From the NCBI GenBank assembly GCA_035048495.1, contig CM068540.1, positions 17,778,829-17,842,828 on the forward strand: a stretch of 64,000 nt of DNA. The letters run 5' to 3'. The notes below the pieces were generated by a model that worked only from the letters and a program-made list of their open reading frames with translations, was not told the DNA's origin and ran no database searches. Positions within the stretch are counted from its first letter, which is position 1. The number at the start of each line of letters is the position of its first letter. Source of the DNA: Euptelea pleiosperma (Eukaryota; Streptophyta; Magnoliopsida; Ranunculales; Eupteleaceae). The translations under genes were made by a program, and so were the position numbers. Below are positions 36,051 through 46,205 of the stretch, piece after piece.

Positions 36051-36289
36051 TAAATTTTATTGGAAAAATTCAACTATACTTTTCCACGAAAGGATCAAAG
36101 GTTGATACATCTCATCGACAGTAATGGAAAGTGAGACTGCTGAGAAGGTGTGGATGTTGTCTTGAGTAGGGCTGTATTGATGGTACTAGTTGCTGCCTGC
36201 CATGAGAAAAAAGAAAGCAAGAGGTACGTGCGGATGACTTCAAACGATTGAGAGTAAGGAATAGATCTTTGAAGATAGAGGTTCATTGA

Positions 36290-36759
36290 TGAAGGATCAC
36301 AGTATGAGCCACATGGCACTCTTAGAACCACTGACCGTATGGATGTTGGGCCCATCCCTAAGTGGACTTATATATACCGACAAAAAATCTGCCTCCTATG
36401 ATAGTAATTTTTGACCATGAGTTTGGAATCTGATAGTAATTTTTGACCATTAGTTTGGAATCTTTTGAATGGGTTGATTTTTAATTGTGGGATTCCGGCA
36501 TTATTTGTTTCGAAAAAAATTGACCTTCCATTAACTAGAAAAAATAGAGAGTTCCAAAAGATCAACCCACCAGACACAATAAATTTATGTGAGAATGAAA
36601 AGATCAATATACAGATATTACAAATTTACGCGGTTAGGAAGTGTGCCGAAGAACCCTAATACAAGTTGTACTCTAATACAAAATGCGCGGACAAAAAAAA
36701 AGGGCTTTGGCTAATGGCTTAATTAAGTACAGCAAATAGTCCCTGCAAAATACAAGACC
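36290..36759. repeat. NLR-upstream block, copy 1
   Basis: Non-coding DNA related to 61500-62655 and 63908-64000, for example ACCGTATGGATGTT, GTTGATTTTTAATTGTGGGA and CCCTAATACAAGTTGTACTC. It gives the empty-site version of two hAT-type insertions seen in the right-hand copy. No gene. Confidence 0.75.
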
Positions 36760-36960
36760 CCATACCCCTAAGTGGAGTGGTTCAGTGGTAAGTCGTAGCG
36801 ACTTGGGTATGCTCCCCAAGGTCGTGAGTTCGAGACTGCGCCCCCTTGCGTAAACCATGGTGTGTGTACGGGAAGGCAAGGGTAAGCGCGCACACCCGTA
36901 GGACTAGTCCCATCACCAATGTGTGTGGGGGATACCTTCGTTAAAAATAAATAAATAAAT
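36760..36960 (+). mobile_element. tRNA-derived SINE with 12 bp target duplications
   Basis: 201 bp. An RNA polymerase III A box (TGGTTCAGTGGT at about 36778) and a B box (GAGTTCGAGAC at about 36826) are spaced as in tRNA-derived SINEs. The tail is (AAAT)n. AAATACAAGACC is repeated exactly at 36748-36759 and 36961-36972. Internal transcription would run on the plus strand. It is not a tRNA gene: no acceptor stem or anticodon arm can be folded with confidence. Confidence 0.92.
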
Positions 36961-37317
36961 AAATACAAGACCTCTAATTTAACAATTTGGGTACTCAGAT
37001 CCAAAGGTTAGAAATCACCGACCAAAATGACTTTCGGTCTGTGGGACCACCTGAGGATCGGCCAAACATCCATAGGGTCATGAGCTCCTCGTGGACTCCT
37101 TTGCACACTATTAGATACCCGGCCCCAGATAACACTGGTTTCCAAAAAGTTTGAATTAATTTTTTTTTGTTAATGTTGTAAAGGTATCCAATGGCTCAGA
37201 TGTGTCATTGAGCACTTTTGTTCAACCTCGTCTTCGTTGAGCAAATGTGTAGTTGATCGAACACAAGGAGAAAAATAATAAGAGTTTACTTTTTCTTTTC
37301 CTTTTTAAGTTTTAGAC

Positions 37318-37742
37318 TAGGAGGTAGCCCGTGCCCACGGCACGTTTGCCAAAATCAGGTGTGAGTGGCTTAGATCCACAATCCATTTGGGGCGATAAGA
37401 TCTTAATCATCCTTTGTGAAGCCAATAAGAGGGGGGATAGGTGACTTCTCTATTTTGTTATATAGATGTATAGTGGGTGGCCCGTGCCTCGGCACTTCCC
37501 TACAAAGCATTTCCTAAAATCGGTTGTGAGTAGTTGGGATCCATAGTCCATTTGGGGGATATATAAGATCTCGGCCATCCTTTGTGTAGCCGATAAGAGG
37601 AGTATAAGTGAGGAGACAATTTCCCTGTTAAATTAATCCAACCGTCTAAATTTTATTTTATGTAAAGGTTGATATGGGCCCTTGGTTATATGAAGCCTGT
37701 AAGAGGGGGAGACAGCCGCTGTGTTTTGTTATATAGATAACC
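37318..37742. repeat. Two related repeats ending in TTGTTATATAGAT
   Basis: Two neighbouring copies (about 37318-37468 and 37475-37738) share GTAGCCCGTGCC or GTGGCCCGTGCC, AATCGGTTGTGAGTAG or a variant, CCATTTGGGG, and a TTTTGTTATATAGAT end. The start can fold on itself (CCCGTGCC with GGCAC). This is probably a non-autonomous transposon of a type common in plants; I could not assign its class. Confidence 0.5.
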
Positions 37743-38010
37743 AAGATAGAAAAAGTTAAGTAGAATTTTGATGACGGAGATCAACAGCATGATCCACATG
37801 GCACACTCTTAAGATTGCTGATCGTATTGATATTGGTCCAACCTTAGGTTAACCTACTTACCAAACAATAGTCTGACTAGTGATTTCTATACGTCAGATT
37901 GGAGTGGAGTTGTTTTCAAGCGTTGATTTTTAACCGTGGTATTCGAGCATTGTTTGGGGTACAAAGACTCAAAGGTTTGAAATCACTTAATCGCGTGTGC
38001 TGATTTTTTG

Positions 38011-38464
38011 TAGGTATGACCACTAGATGGGCCAACCATCTTTAATTAAGTGGTCTCTAAAAATCTGCCACGCGGTTCCATCGTCAAGGTACGTCATCAA
38101 ATTATTTCTACTTGATATAGGTCACTGGACTCAAAGATGCAAGATTCGTTTTGGGTTGGACAAACGTCCCTTTCTTTTTTTAAATGCGACGTACAATGAT
38201 TCAAAGGGTCAGACTTAACGGACACATATTTTCACAAACAAAAATCGTCGAGGGCTAATATATAAATTATAAGTTTTGGAATGAGATGTTTTTGGTGAGG
38301 ATGGTCTCTATGGTGAGGAGATCACCGCTGAGCCTGACCCTAATTCAAATACACCAAAAGTCTTGGAAGATCTTAACCGTCGATGACCAACCACAGTAAG
38401 AACAACGTGGCAGACTTTTAGAGAACATTTAAAAGATGATTGGCCCATCTAGTGGTCATACCTA
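38011..38464. mobile_element. Long-TIR element upstream of the intact NLR
   Basis: About 454 bp with inverted repeats of about 65 bp. The left end TAGGTATGACCACTAGATGG is matched by CCATCTAGTGGTCATACCTA on the right. Inner parts CTCTAAAAATCTGCCACG and GTGGCAGACTTTTAGAG also pair. The right end is about 230 bp from the NLR TATA box. No clear target duplication was seen, so the superfamily is open. Confidence 0.78.
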
Positions 38465-38691
38465 TGTTAGGTCATATTTACGTGGTTGCCCCAAGCAATT
38501 GCTTTTGATAAAAACATTCAATATATGCCCATCCACTAAGACCAATGTCATTCATCTATTTGATCAAAGTATCAAAATTTGATTTGCACGGTCAAGATCT
38601 TCCAATTGTTTAGGAGGCATAGTACGTGGCCTAATGGAATGAAAATGTGTACGTAGTTGAATTTGAGCGAAACAAGCAAACATATTTTTGG

Positions 38692-38698
38692 TATAAAT
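38692..38698 (+). promoter_or_regulatory. TATA box of the intact NLR
   Basis: TATAAAT, 96 bp before the ATG. The same heptamer lies 96 bp before the ATG of the second NLR copy (54764-54770), and the surrounding leader sequence is conserved in both, which supports its use. Confidence 0.65.
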
Positions 38699-38787
38699 CA
38701 GCATGGATAATAGGGACAATAATTTGAAGAAGAGAGAACTTTCATTTGTTTCAGTTGTGACTTGTGAGAGAAGAATCAGAGAAGAAA

Positions 38788-41484
38788 ATGGCTGATCCTG
38801 TTGTTTCTTTCGTTGTAGAAAGCCTTGGTGACTTGATCATTCAAGAAGTAGTTTTCTTGAAGGGTGTAAGCGGGCAAATTGAGGGAATAAAAAACAAGCT
38901 GCGATGGATGCACAGTTTCTTAAAAGATGCAGATACAAAGCAAGAAGAAAATGATCGTGTTCGAACTTGGGTTGCAGATATCAGAGATGCTGCTTATGAC
39001 ACGGAGGATGTCATTGACACCTTCATCCTCAAAGTTGCATCCAGGAGGAGAGGGGGTCTCCAAGGTGTCCTCAAGAGGTTCACTTGCATCTTCACTGAGT
39101 GGACAGATCTCTATATGGCTGGAAAAAAGATTAAAGCAATCCAAATTAGGCTTCAAAACATCTCTGAAAATCTAAAAACAGTCGGCATCAAAAACATTGG
39201 TGAAGTAGAAGGCACTAGTTCAGCAAATGAGTTGCAACGATTGCTGATGAGGAGGTCCTATCCTCATGTTGAGGATCAGGATATTATCGGCTTGGAGGAA
39301 GACACAGAGAAACTAGTGGCAGAGTTGATCAAAGAGGAGGAACTACGGCGTGTGGTTTCAATCGTTGGCGTCGGGGGTCTAGGTAAGACCTCTCTTGCCA
39401 AAAAAGTCTACAATCGTAATGATGTTAAGAGTCATTTTGATTGTTGCGCTTGGGCTTTTATATCTCAGCAATGTAGACCGAGAGAGATTTTACAAGAAAT
39501 TTCAAGAAAATTTAACATTTCCATTAATCAGGAGATGGGAGAGGAAGAGTTGGTGGAGAATCTTGATATATTCTTGAAAGAGAAGCGATATTTGTTGGTT
39601 CTTGATGATATATGGAGGGCAGAGGCGTGGGATATTCTACGTCCTGCCTTTCTAAATGGAAAGATAGGAAGTAAAATATTGCTCACTACCCGCAATGAAG
39701 AGGTGATTTGGCATGTGGATCCGCGGAGCTTTATTCACAGACCACAATTTCTAACAGAAGAAAAAAGTTGGGATTTGTTTTGTAAGAAAGCATTTCTTGA
39801 AAATGCTAGTACAAGTCACTCTCTAGGTTTGGAAAAGTTAGGAAAAGAGATGGTGAGAAGATGTGGTGGTCTGCCTCTGGCGATTGCTGTGCTGGGAGGG
39901 TTATTAGCAACAAAGAAATCATTGAAGGAGTGGGATATTGTGCGGAAGAACATTAGTTCCCACTTGAATAAAGGCCAACTTGGAGTCTTGGAGATATTAG
40001 CTTTAAGTTACAATGATTTGCCTTATCGGTTGAAACCGTGCTTCCTCTATTTCGGGATTTTCCCCGAAGACTCTGAGATCCCCATAAGGAAATTGATCAA
40101 ATTGTGGGTTGCTGAAGGTTTCCTACGAGGAGAAGGCGAAGAAACAATGGAGGACATGGGAGAACTATACTTAGCCGAACTGATCAATAGGAACATGGTC
40201 CAAATGGACAAAACTATGAAGTTTTTAAGGGAAGTTAAAATATGTCGTGTACATGATCTTATGCGAGACCTATGCATTTTAAACACGAAGGAGACAAATT
40301 TCCTTGATATTTTCCATCATGGGGACAGAGCCGTAGATTCTTCAGATAGATTACGGAGACATGCGATCCATTTTGGGCATGAGAGGTATGTTTCCTTGAA
40401 ACACACAACTCCACATCTCCACTCTCTTTTATTCTTCCATCCAAAGATTGACTATGAAATAAGCATGAAATTTATCTCCCGAGACTTTAAGTTATTGAGA
40501 GTCCTAGATCTCGAGGGTGTACAAGTTGTTAAAAAAAGGTTACCAAGAGAAATAGGAAAGTTACTCCACTTGAGGTACTTAGGGTTGAGAGATACTAATA
40601 TAAAAGAGCTTCCATCATCTATAGGCAATTTAAGGAGCCTACAAACCCTAGATTTAAGGGGTTGTGATAGAGGTCTCATTATCCCTAATGTAATACAGAA
40701 GATGGAACAATTAAGACATCTATACGTGGACACTAACTATCCTAGTGACCACTTGCGATTGGGCACTTTGAGAAACCTCCAGACTCTAAAGTACATAAAG
40801 TGTAGGAGTTGGCTAGAAGACGGTTTGGCCAATTTAACTAATCTTCAAAAATTCGGAGTATCTCATATGTCAAGATCAGAAGCGGAGGTAGTACTTAACT
40901 ACATCGCTGTTAGGCCGGACTGTCTACTTCGATCCTTGTATTTGTGGTTGTTTGAAGACAATGAAACATTTCCAGATCTGGAACCACTTTCTCACTTTCA
41001 TCGTCTACTCAAACTCAATTTACGTGGCCGCATAAACACAGAGAAGCTCCTCCAATGGCCATCTAATCTCACCAAGTTGATCTTGAGTAGATCAAGACTC
41101 CAACAAGACTCGATGGCGACGTTGCAGAATCTTCCAAACCTAGTGTGCCTCAAATTATACTCGAATGCATATGTGGGAAAGGAAGTGGTTTGCTCTGCAA
41201 AAGGGTTTCCTCAACTCCAATTCTTAGAACTTTATTATTTGAATGAATTAGAGGAGTGGAGAGTGGAGGAAGGAGCGATGCCATGCCTCAGGCGGCTATG
41301 GATTTTCAAATGCGAGAAATTGAGGACGATTCTGGAAGGATTGAGGTTTGTTACTACCCTTCAAGAACTGATTATAACAAACATGCCAGACGAATTCTGC
41401 AACAGGGTTAGAAGAGGAGGAGAGGATTGGTACAAAGTCCAACACATACCCTCCATCGAAGTTGATTTTCAAATGGTGAAATAG
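38788..41484 (+). CDS. CC-NB-ARC-LRR disease-resistance protein (CNL, RPP13-like)
   Basis: Intracellular immune receptor of the NLR family; members sense pathogen effectors directly or through guarded host proteins and trigger defence or cell death. Single exon, 898 aa, normal length for the family. The ATG at 38788 was chosen because MADPVV matches the start of the second copy; the frame opens earlier at 38764 only with a GTG. An Rx-type coiled coil (1 to about 140) has EDVID at residues 73-77. The NB-ARC domain has P-loop GVGGLGKT (194-201), kinase-2 LLVLDDIW (about 269-276), GSKILLTTR, GLPLA (361-365), the RNBS-D CFLYFGIFPED (418 onward) and VHD (488-490) in place of MHD. LRRs run from about 565 to 890. 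All key motifs are intact. TATA box and poly(A)-type signal are present. Its effector is unknown. Confidence 0.95.
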   Translation: MADPVVSFVVESLGDLIIQEVVFLKGVSGQIEGIKNKLRWMHSFLKDADTKQEENDRVRTWVADIRDAAYDTEDVIDTFILKVASRRRGGLQGVLKRFTCIFTEWTDLYMAGKKIKAIQIRLQNISENLKTVGIKNIGEVEGTSSANELQRLLMRRSYPHVEDQDIIGLEEDTEKLVAELIKEEELRRVVSIVGVGGLGKTSLAKKVYNRNDVKSHFDCCAWAFISQQCRPREILQEISRKFNISINQEMGEEELVENLDIFLKEKRYLLVLDDIWRAEAWDILRPAFLNGKIGSKILLTTRNEEVIWHVDPRSFIHRPQFLTEEKSWDLFCKKAFLENASTSHSLGLEKLGKEMVRRCGGLPLAIAVLGGLLATKKSLKEWDIVRKNISSHLNKGQLGVLEILALSYNDLPYRLKPCFLYFGIFPEDSEIPIRKLIKLWVAEGFLRGEGEETMEDMGELYLAELINRNMVQMDKTMKFLREVKICRVHDLMRDLCILNTKETNFLDIFHHGDRAVDSSDRLRRHAIHFGHERYVSLKHTTPHLHSLLFFHPKIDYEISMKFISRDFKLLRVLDLEGVQVVKKRLPREIGKLLHLRYLGLRDTNIKELPSSIGNLRSLQTLDLRGCDRGLIIPNVIQKMEQLRHLYVDTNYPSDHLRLGTLRNLQTLKYIKCRSWLEDGLANLTNLQKFGVSHMSRSEAEVVLNYIAVRPDCLLRSLYLWLFEDNETFPDLEPLSHFHRLLKLNLRGRINTEKLLQWPSNLTKLILSRSRLQQDSMATLQNLPNLVCLKLYSNAYVGKEVVCSAKGFPQLQFLELYYLNELEEWRVEEGAMPCLRRLWIFKCEKLRTILEGLRFVTTLQELIITNMPDEFCNRVRRGGEDWYKVQHIPSIEVDFQMVK

Positions 41485-41574
41485 AGGAATTCCATTACAA
41501 GTTGGACTTTCAGACCTAATCGATGTCTCTCTCTCTATTAATTGTTCACAACCCATTCTTCATTCAACTTCAAC

Positions 41575-41606
41575 AATAAATAAACCCCTTCAATTTTCAG
41601 GTGAGT
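41575..41606 (+). promoter_or_regulatory. AATAAA signal and splice donor in the NLR 3' flank
   Basis: AATAAA at 41575-41580 is followed by TTTTCAG and GTGAGT (donor at 41601). The same arrangement lies after the second NLR (57620-57650). Either the transcript ends nearby or the 3' UTR contains an intron. Both readings are inference. Confidence 0.45.
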
Positions 41607-41809
41607 TTGTTTTTGTACTCCATTTTCTTTTATTCCCTTAATATTGTGTTTCTAATTAATTACTCTTTCAAGTTGTTTTATTGTTTGCTAATGAATGTTC
41701 TTTTGCTTCCAAAAACAATTGAGTTAGCTCTTTGTGGAAGCTTTGAAGGTGCAATTTGAGTCTCTTGTTTTTCATCTTAAATTTCATTATTTTCTTTCCA
41801 TTTTAGCCA

Positions 41810-42470
41810 ATGGATTCAACCATCCACCATATGATGTGTTTTAGGATTATATTTCACAAAACAGACCTTCCCCTTCAATAGCAAACCTGCCTGAGTGATT
41901 ACAACAATCAAATCATCATACTTATTTATGACCACTGTCACACCTAAAATTCTAGGTCAACTGTACCCAACCAGTTCCCCTTTGGTCGACCCGTGGTCCA
42001 ACATGCCGTCAAGCACTAATGCGTGGGGGGTGAAACAATTGACATAGTTGATAGATGGAGCCCTTAGTGGGTACTCTAAATGTGTGAAATTCATCTCTTG
42101 TTCTTGATCACAGTTTCTTTCTTTTTGTAGAAAAATTTCCACATAATTATTTTAGAAACGAAAAACCGACGCCAAATATCTATGGCATCGGTTAAAAACC
42201 GACGCCATATGCCCTTTTTCTAGTAGTGTCTCAAATAATAAATATAACAGTTTTCGAGAACACTGTTGACATGGAATCATCTCCTCATTTGGATTCTCAT
42301 CAAAGTAGACATCGTCTAAAATTAATTAATCAGAAAATAGTAGCTCTAACTAGCAGACTCATTGTCTTAGCTTTTATTGATATTGCTTGGAATTCACTGA
42401 AAATGTAGTAGTAGCTGATTGCATTCCCATTTGTTTTGGTGTCCTTCTCTCAATTGCTTCTGTATTTTTT
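41810..42470. repeat. NLR 3' block P (relative at 50335-51410)
   Basis: Non-coding DNA sharing many stretches with 50335-51410, for example CACCATATGATGTGTT, ATCCAACATGCC, CTCTTGTTCTTGATCACAGT and TAGTAGCTGATTGCATTCCC. It is interrupted by a CACTA end (42160-42228) that the relative lacks. Confidence 0.75.
42160..42228. mobile_element. CACTA-type terminus fragment
   Basis: On the minus strand it opens CACTACTAGAAAAAGGGC and continues with repeated GGCGTCGGTT and AACCGATGCC palindromic motifs. This is the terminal and subterminal layout of CACTA elements. Only about 70 bp can be recognised. The related block at 51255-51265 runs through without it. Confidence 0.6.
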
Positions 42471-42537
42471 TGTAGATTTATTGAATTAAGTTGGTTTTAT
42501 CTGGGTTTGTTAATGTATTGATAGACTCGTGCTGCTT

Positions 42538-42562
42538 CCCCCCCCCCCCCCCCCCCCCCCCC
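42538..42562 (+). repeat. Homopolymer of 25 C
   Basis: Uninterrupted C run between GCTGCTT and TTGAGCAG. Such a run is rare in AT-rich plant DNA and could form i-motif or G-quadruplex structures on the two strands. Its length may be uncertain for technical reasons. Confidence 0.9.
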
Positions 42563-43024
42563 TTGAGCAGTAGATCCTTATGACACAAATCTAATTAATA
42601 AATTAATCGCACCGACCACACCATTATATACACTGGCTCATTGATAGAGTTTGTTCAATCAAGGGCCACATCTTGAATGGAGGAATAGCCCAAAGTGCAG
42701 AATTAACTGAATGATATTAACCTTTCGATCTAGAGTTAAAACTAGACATAGCCCACTGATTAGATGGTATGAATTGATGAATTGATCTGCAACATGTACA
42801 TTTTGAGAGTATGATTCATACACGATAATGAACCTCAAACTTATCATATATTTCGTCTTTCAAATAGGAATATCTATTGGCTCATCGCTCTAGATTGTTC
42901 AATCAATGGACTTTGCTTATCGATCTAGATTGTTCAATATATGGACCACCTCCCAAATGGAGCATATCCAAACAATCACATAGAGCAAGAAGATATTGAA
43001 GCAGTGAATCCATCTAGCTCAACT

Positions 43025-43600
43025 ACGAATTTTTCTCTAAAAATATATGGCAATTTTGGAGCTTAATTCACTCGCTATTAGCATGATACATTACAAAACT
43101 TTTGGTGCCAGTATTTATGAGTTTGAAATATTTTCCTAAAAATTCAATTATCAGTAAGAAAAATTGTGGGATTCCCTTGGCAATTGCTCATGGAAGTTTA
43201 GGAGTCAATAATAAGATCATTAGAACTGAACCATATCTTTTGTCATTTTAATGTTATTTCTGTAGGTAAATTAAAATTTTCTCACGTGTACTCTGAAAGA
43301 GTATATATTTGTGACTTTGCTGACCTTAGTACTGCTAATGCCTTTGCTATATGCTTTCATTTTCTTCAGTATCTCTGAATGCCCAGTGTTGATTTGCTGA
43401 TTGTTTATGCTAATAGAATTTTTAGATATAAATACATCTTCTTTTTTTGCAAGAATTGCAAATGGCAACAATAATGTGGAGCTTGTGAAGCAAGAAGGAT
43501 ATTGATGGGATTTTGGTTGGGGGATGCTTTCTTAAAGGTGCACTCATGTTGTTTAAAAGTTGTTCCCTTTGACTCTTCTCAACAATAAAGCCAATATAGC
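43025..43600. repeat. NLR 3' block Q (relative at 49515-50090)
   Basis: It shares AATTCACTC, TAGCATGATA, TGCTAATGCCTTTGC, CTTTCATTTT and the exon-like piece GAGCTTGTGAAG with 49515-50090. A possible acceptor precedes the last piece in both copies. No reading frame is conserved, so a 3' UTR or non-coding RNA exon is more likely than a coding one. Confidence 0.6.
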
Positions 43601-45607
43601 TTTTCTTGAACCAATTGTCTACCTAAGATGTTCCCAATTTATATAGAATATCAACAGTTGATAGAATCTGTAATACAATCTTCAATATGAAAATACCATC
43701 ACTTCTTCAGAGTCTGGTGACATGCATGCCTTTTTTGGTATATAACATGCACAATTCCTAATTGCCTTATACACCACTGCAGCATCAATCTTTTGCATTG
43801 CAACCATCCTTCATCAATGAGGAGTACCTATAGGGACAACTTTTTCTTCACTCCAAATTTCCTCATACAGCATTGGGGCATGTATGTCTCAGAATATAAA
43901 CTAAAATGAGTCCTGTACATGTGCTACAAACATATCCACCCTCCATTGCCGGAAACTGTGTCTGTTGGGTTCACATCCTCGTAAATTTAGTGTGTTTGCT
44001 GTTGATTGAAGATGTAAGCTGCTAGTATCTGCTGAAATTTCCACTCTGCCTATAAGGGTAATTGATTTGAATTCATGTCTACAAGAACTCTTTTTTCACT
44101 TTTTTTATTTTGAACAAATTACAGGAAGCTCCCCTACAGTTTATGACAACTGTAGAAATCCTCCCCTGAGGATTTTGAAAGAACACAAGCCTCCCCTCAA
44201 GTTTTGCTATGGGTGTCACTTACCCTCCCATATTACATAAATTTAAAGTGAGGTGTTGAAATCTACTTCCTAAGTTACCTTTGCATGATTGTTGATGGGT
44301 GATGTAGAAACTACATGAGAAGAGGAAAATTATTCCTATAAAAATTAAATTAAATAGAGGAAGTATTGGAAAATGATAGTAGTTACGACATGCATAACAA
44401 TCTAAGCTAAGCTTGACAAAAAATCAGCCATTGACTCATATCTGTGTACATCACTCAAGGATTGATGAAATGATACAAGTTGAAAATTTCTAGATCATCC
44501 ATTTCACTGTTAACTTGAACTCAACATTGGATAGGATAAAAAAATTTAGAAAAAGAGTTGGTTTTCTATGAGGATGATCTCCTCATCAACCTCATAATCA
44601 ACCCTTAAATCATTTACTTATGTGCCCTAAGATTGTCGTTCAAGAAAGGTGTGAAAGTTGTCCCAAAGACACCCTTATGTGAGGACTAGGCAATCTGAGT
44701 TGAGGATTATTCTTGATGGAGATGATCTCATCACCATGGGGATGTGCATTTTTTTACAGTGTCAGGGTATTCAAGCACTCATTTTTTGACATTTAACTTG
44801 ACATGACTTTGTGGGGCCCCAATGGAGATGAGTCAATATCTGATTTTTTTAGAACAATAGAAAATCAACCCATTCTGAAATTTCTATCCCAATTAAACAT
44901 GGCCTTAAACTTAACAGCAGAATAAAATTTGTCAACCAAAGAAAAGAACATAAAAATAAAAGAGAAACCTAATAGGATAAAATAGTATCTAGTAAATCTG
45001 CATAGAAAAAGTTTAAAATAAAATAAAAACTTTTCGAAAGCTAAATATGTCAACTACATAAACTTATTCAACTTTAGGGGCCCTTCAGTCCTTTGTTAGT
45101 TGCTTAGCTTGGTGTAGGTCATCTCGACCTCGCAAGCTAAGTCCTTGTATCCTTGTCATTTTTATTAATCCATTTTCACTTATAAAAAAATTTAGAGAGC
45201 TCAAGGCGGGTTTCAAGCCTTCTTAAGTGAGTATTTTGAGCTCGAGAGCACGAGGTGAAATGTGGGTGCAAAATCTTCACCATTAATTTGAAGGCCTTGG
45301 ATGGCTCTTGCTAGAATATTCCAAAAACAGAAAAATGTCATGGATCAATAATAGCAGTAATAGTATTTGACTATAGCTAATGACGGGGGGAATTTAAACT
45401 GAAGCCAATGACCGAGAGACAAACTCACAGAGCTTGTTAAGCGGCATCAATTGCATCTATTACAACACCAAATAATGTGATTCAAGTATCCAATTTACTG
45501 AATACATGGAATAGGGAGCTTCAACCACCAGTGATAGGGAGGAGGGAAAGCCCTCAAGTCACAAAAGAGGAGCTTAAGCTCAACTCTTTTTTATCTTCAA
45601 AGTCAAC
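43601..45607. other. Intergenic DNA with weak transposon traces
   Basis: No gene. Near 44125-44240 is a stretch (GGAAGCTCCCCTACAG, AAGCCTCCCCTCAAG) of a kind often seen at plant Mutator-like ends. Near 45060-45190 a stretch ending TTCACTTATAAAAAAA resembles a plant LINE 3' tail. Both are weak. Confidence 0.35.
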
Positions 45608-45610
45608 TAA

Positions 45611-45930
45611 TGGCGCGTTTGATTGCCAAATGGGACAATTGCATTTTCCTTGGGAAAACACAACTGCCCATTGTTAGATAGCCAGTTTAAATCTAGTAAA
45701 ACACAACTGTCCATTGTTAGATAGCCATTTAAAATCTGGTAAATTTTCCCCTCCAAGTTCAGAATTCATTTCCGTTCTACATAGGCAAGAACTCATTTCC
45801 AACTGAAAATAAGTCTTTATTTTCTCACATGATTGAAATATATCTTCTCAGGTGCAATCAAACAGCCATTATTTAAGGCATTCCCAAATGTATTTTCTTG
45901 GGAAAAAATTTCGTGCAATCAAACAAGCCA
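45611..45930. mobile_element. Tourist-like MITE, reverse orientation
   Basis: 320 bp between TAA at 45608-45610 and 45931-45933. Ends TGGCGCGTTTGATTGC and GCAATCAAACAAGCCA. The internal sequence is the reverse complement of the copies at 4030 and 59117. Confidence 0.85.
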
Positions 45931-46020
45931 TAATAGAAAAAGATTTCTTGGGCATAACAAAGTTTTGATGTAGATTAGTACTACTAAAACTGATCAATCA
46001 AACATCAGCAGCTCTGACTA

Positions 46021-46167
46021 GCATACTCATTAATTGCATGAATTTTTTGTGGATTTTGCTTGAATTTCATCAAATATGTAGTAGTAGTAATAGTAGTAGT
46101 AGTAGTAGTAGCATACTCATTAATTGCATGAATTTTTTGTGGATTTTGCTTGAATTTCATCAAATAT

Positions 46168-46205
<38 letters not shown>
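46021..46205 (+). repeat. Tandem duplication of about 90 bp ending in (TAG)n
   Basis: The segment from GCATACTCATTAATTGCATG to a (GTA)n tract occurs twice in a row. The unit is a relative of the sequence found once in blocks P (about 42330-42410) and near 50850-50900. The (TAG)n tracts were probably the site of slippage. Confidence 0.85.

Larger units (their letters stand above)
34850..36290. repeat. Tandem array of about 235 bp units, copy B
   Basis: Units begin near 34850, 35081, 35317 and 35832. Unit 3 is split by a Tourist-like MITE and unit 4 by a foldback. After the foldback unit 4 continues with TAAATTTTATTGGAAAAATT at 36051. The empty-site sequence of each insertion can be read from the sister units. 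Confidence 0.8.

Noticed and set aside
36778..36850. tRNA gene at the A and B boxes
   Set aside because: The boxes belong to a SINE with an (AAAT)n tail and target duplications. A full cloverleaf is not evident.
38764..38787. Upstream extension of the intact NLR frame
   Set aside because: The frame opens with GTG. The ATG at 38788 matches the start of the second copy and lies at the same distance from the TATA box.
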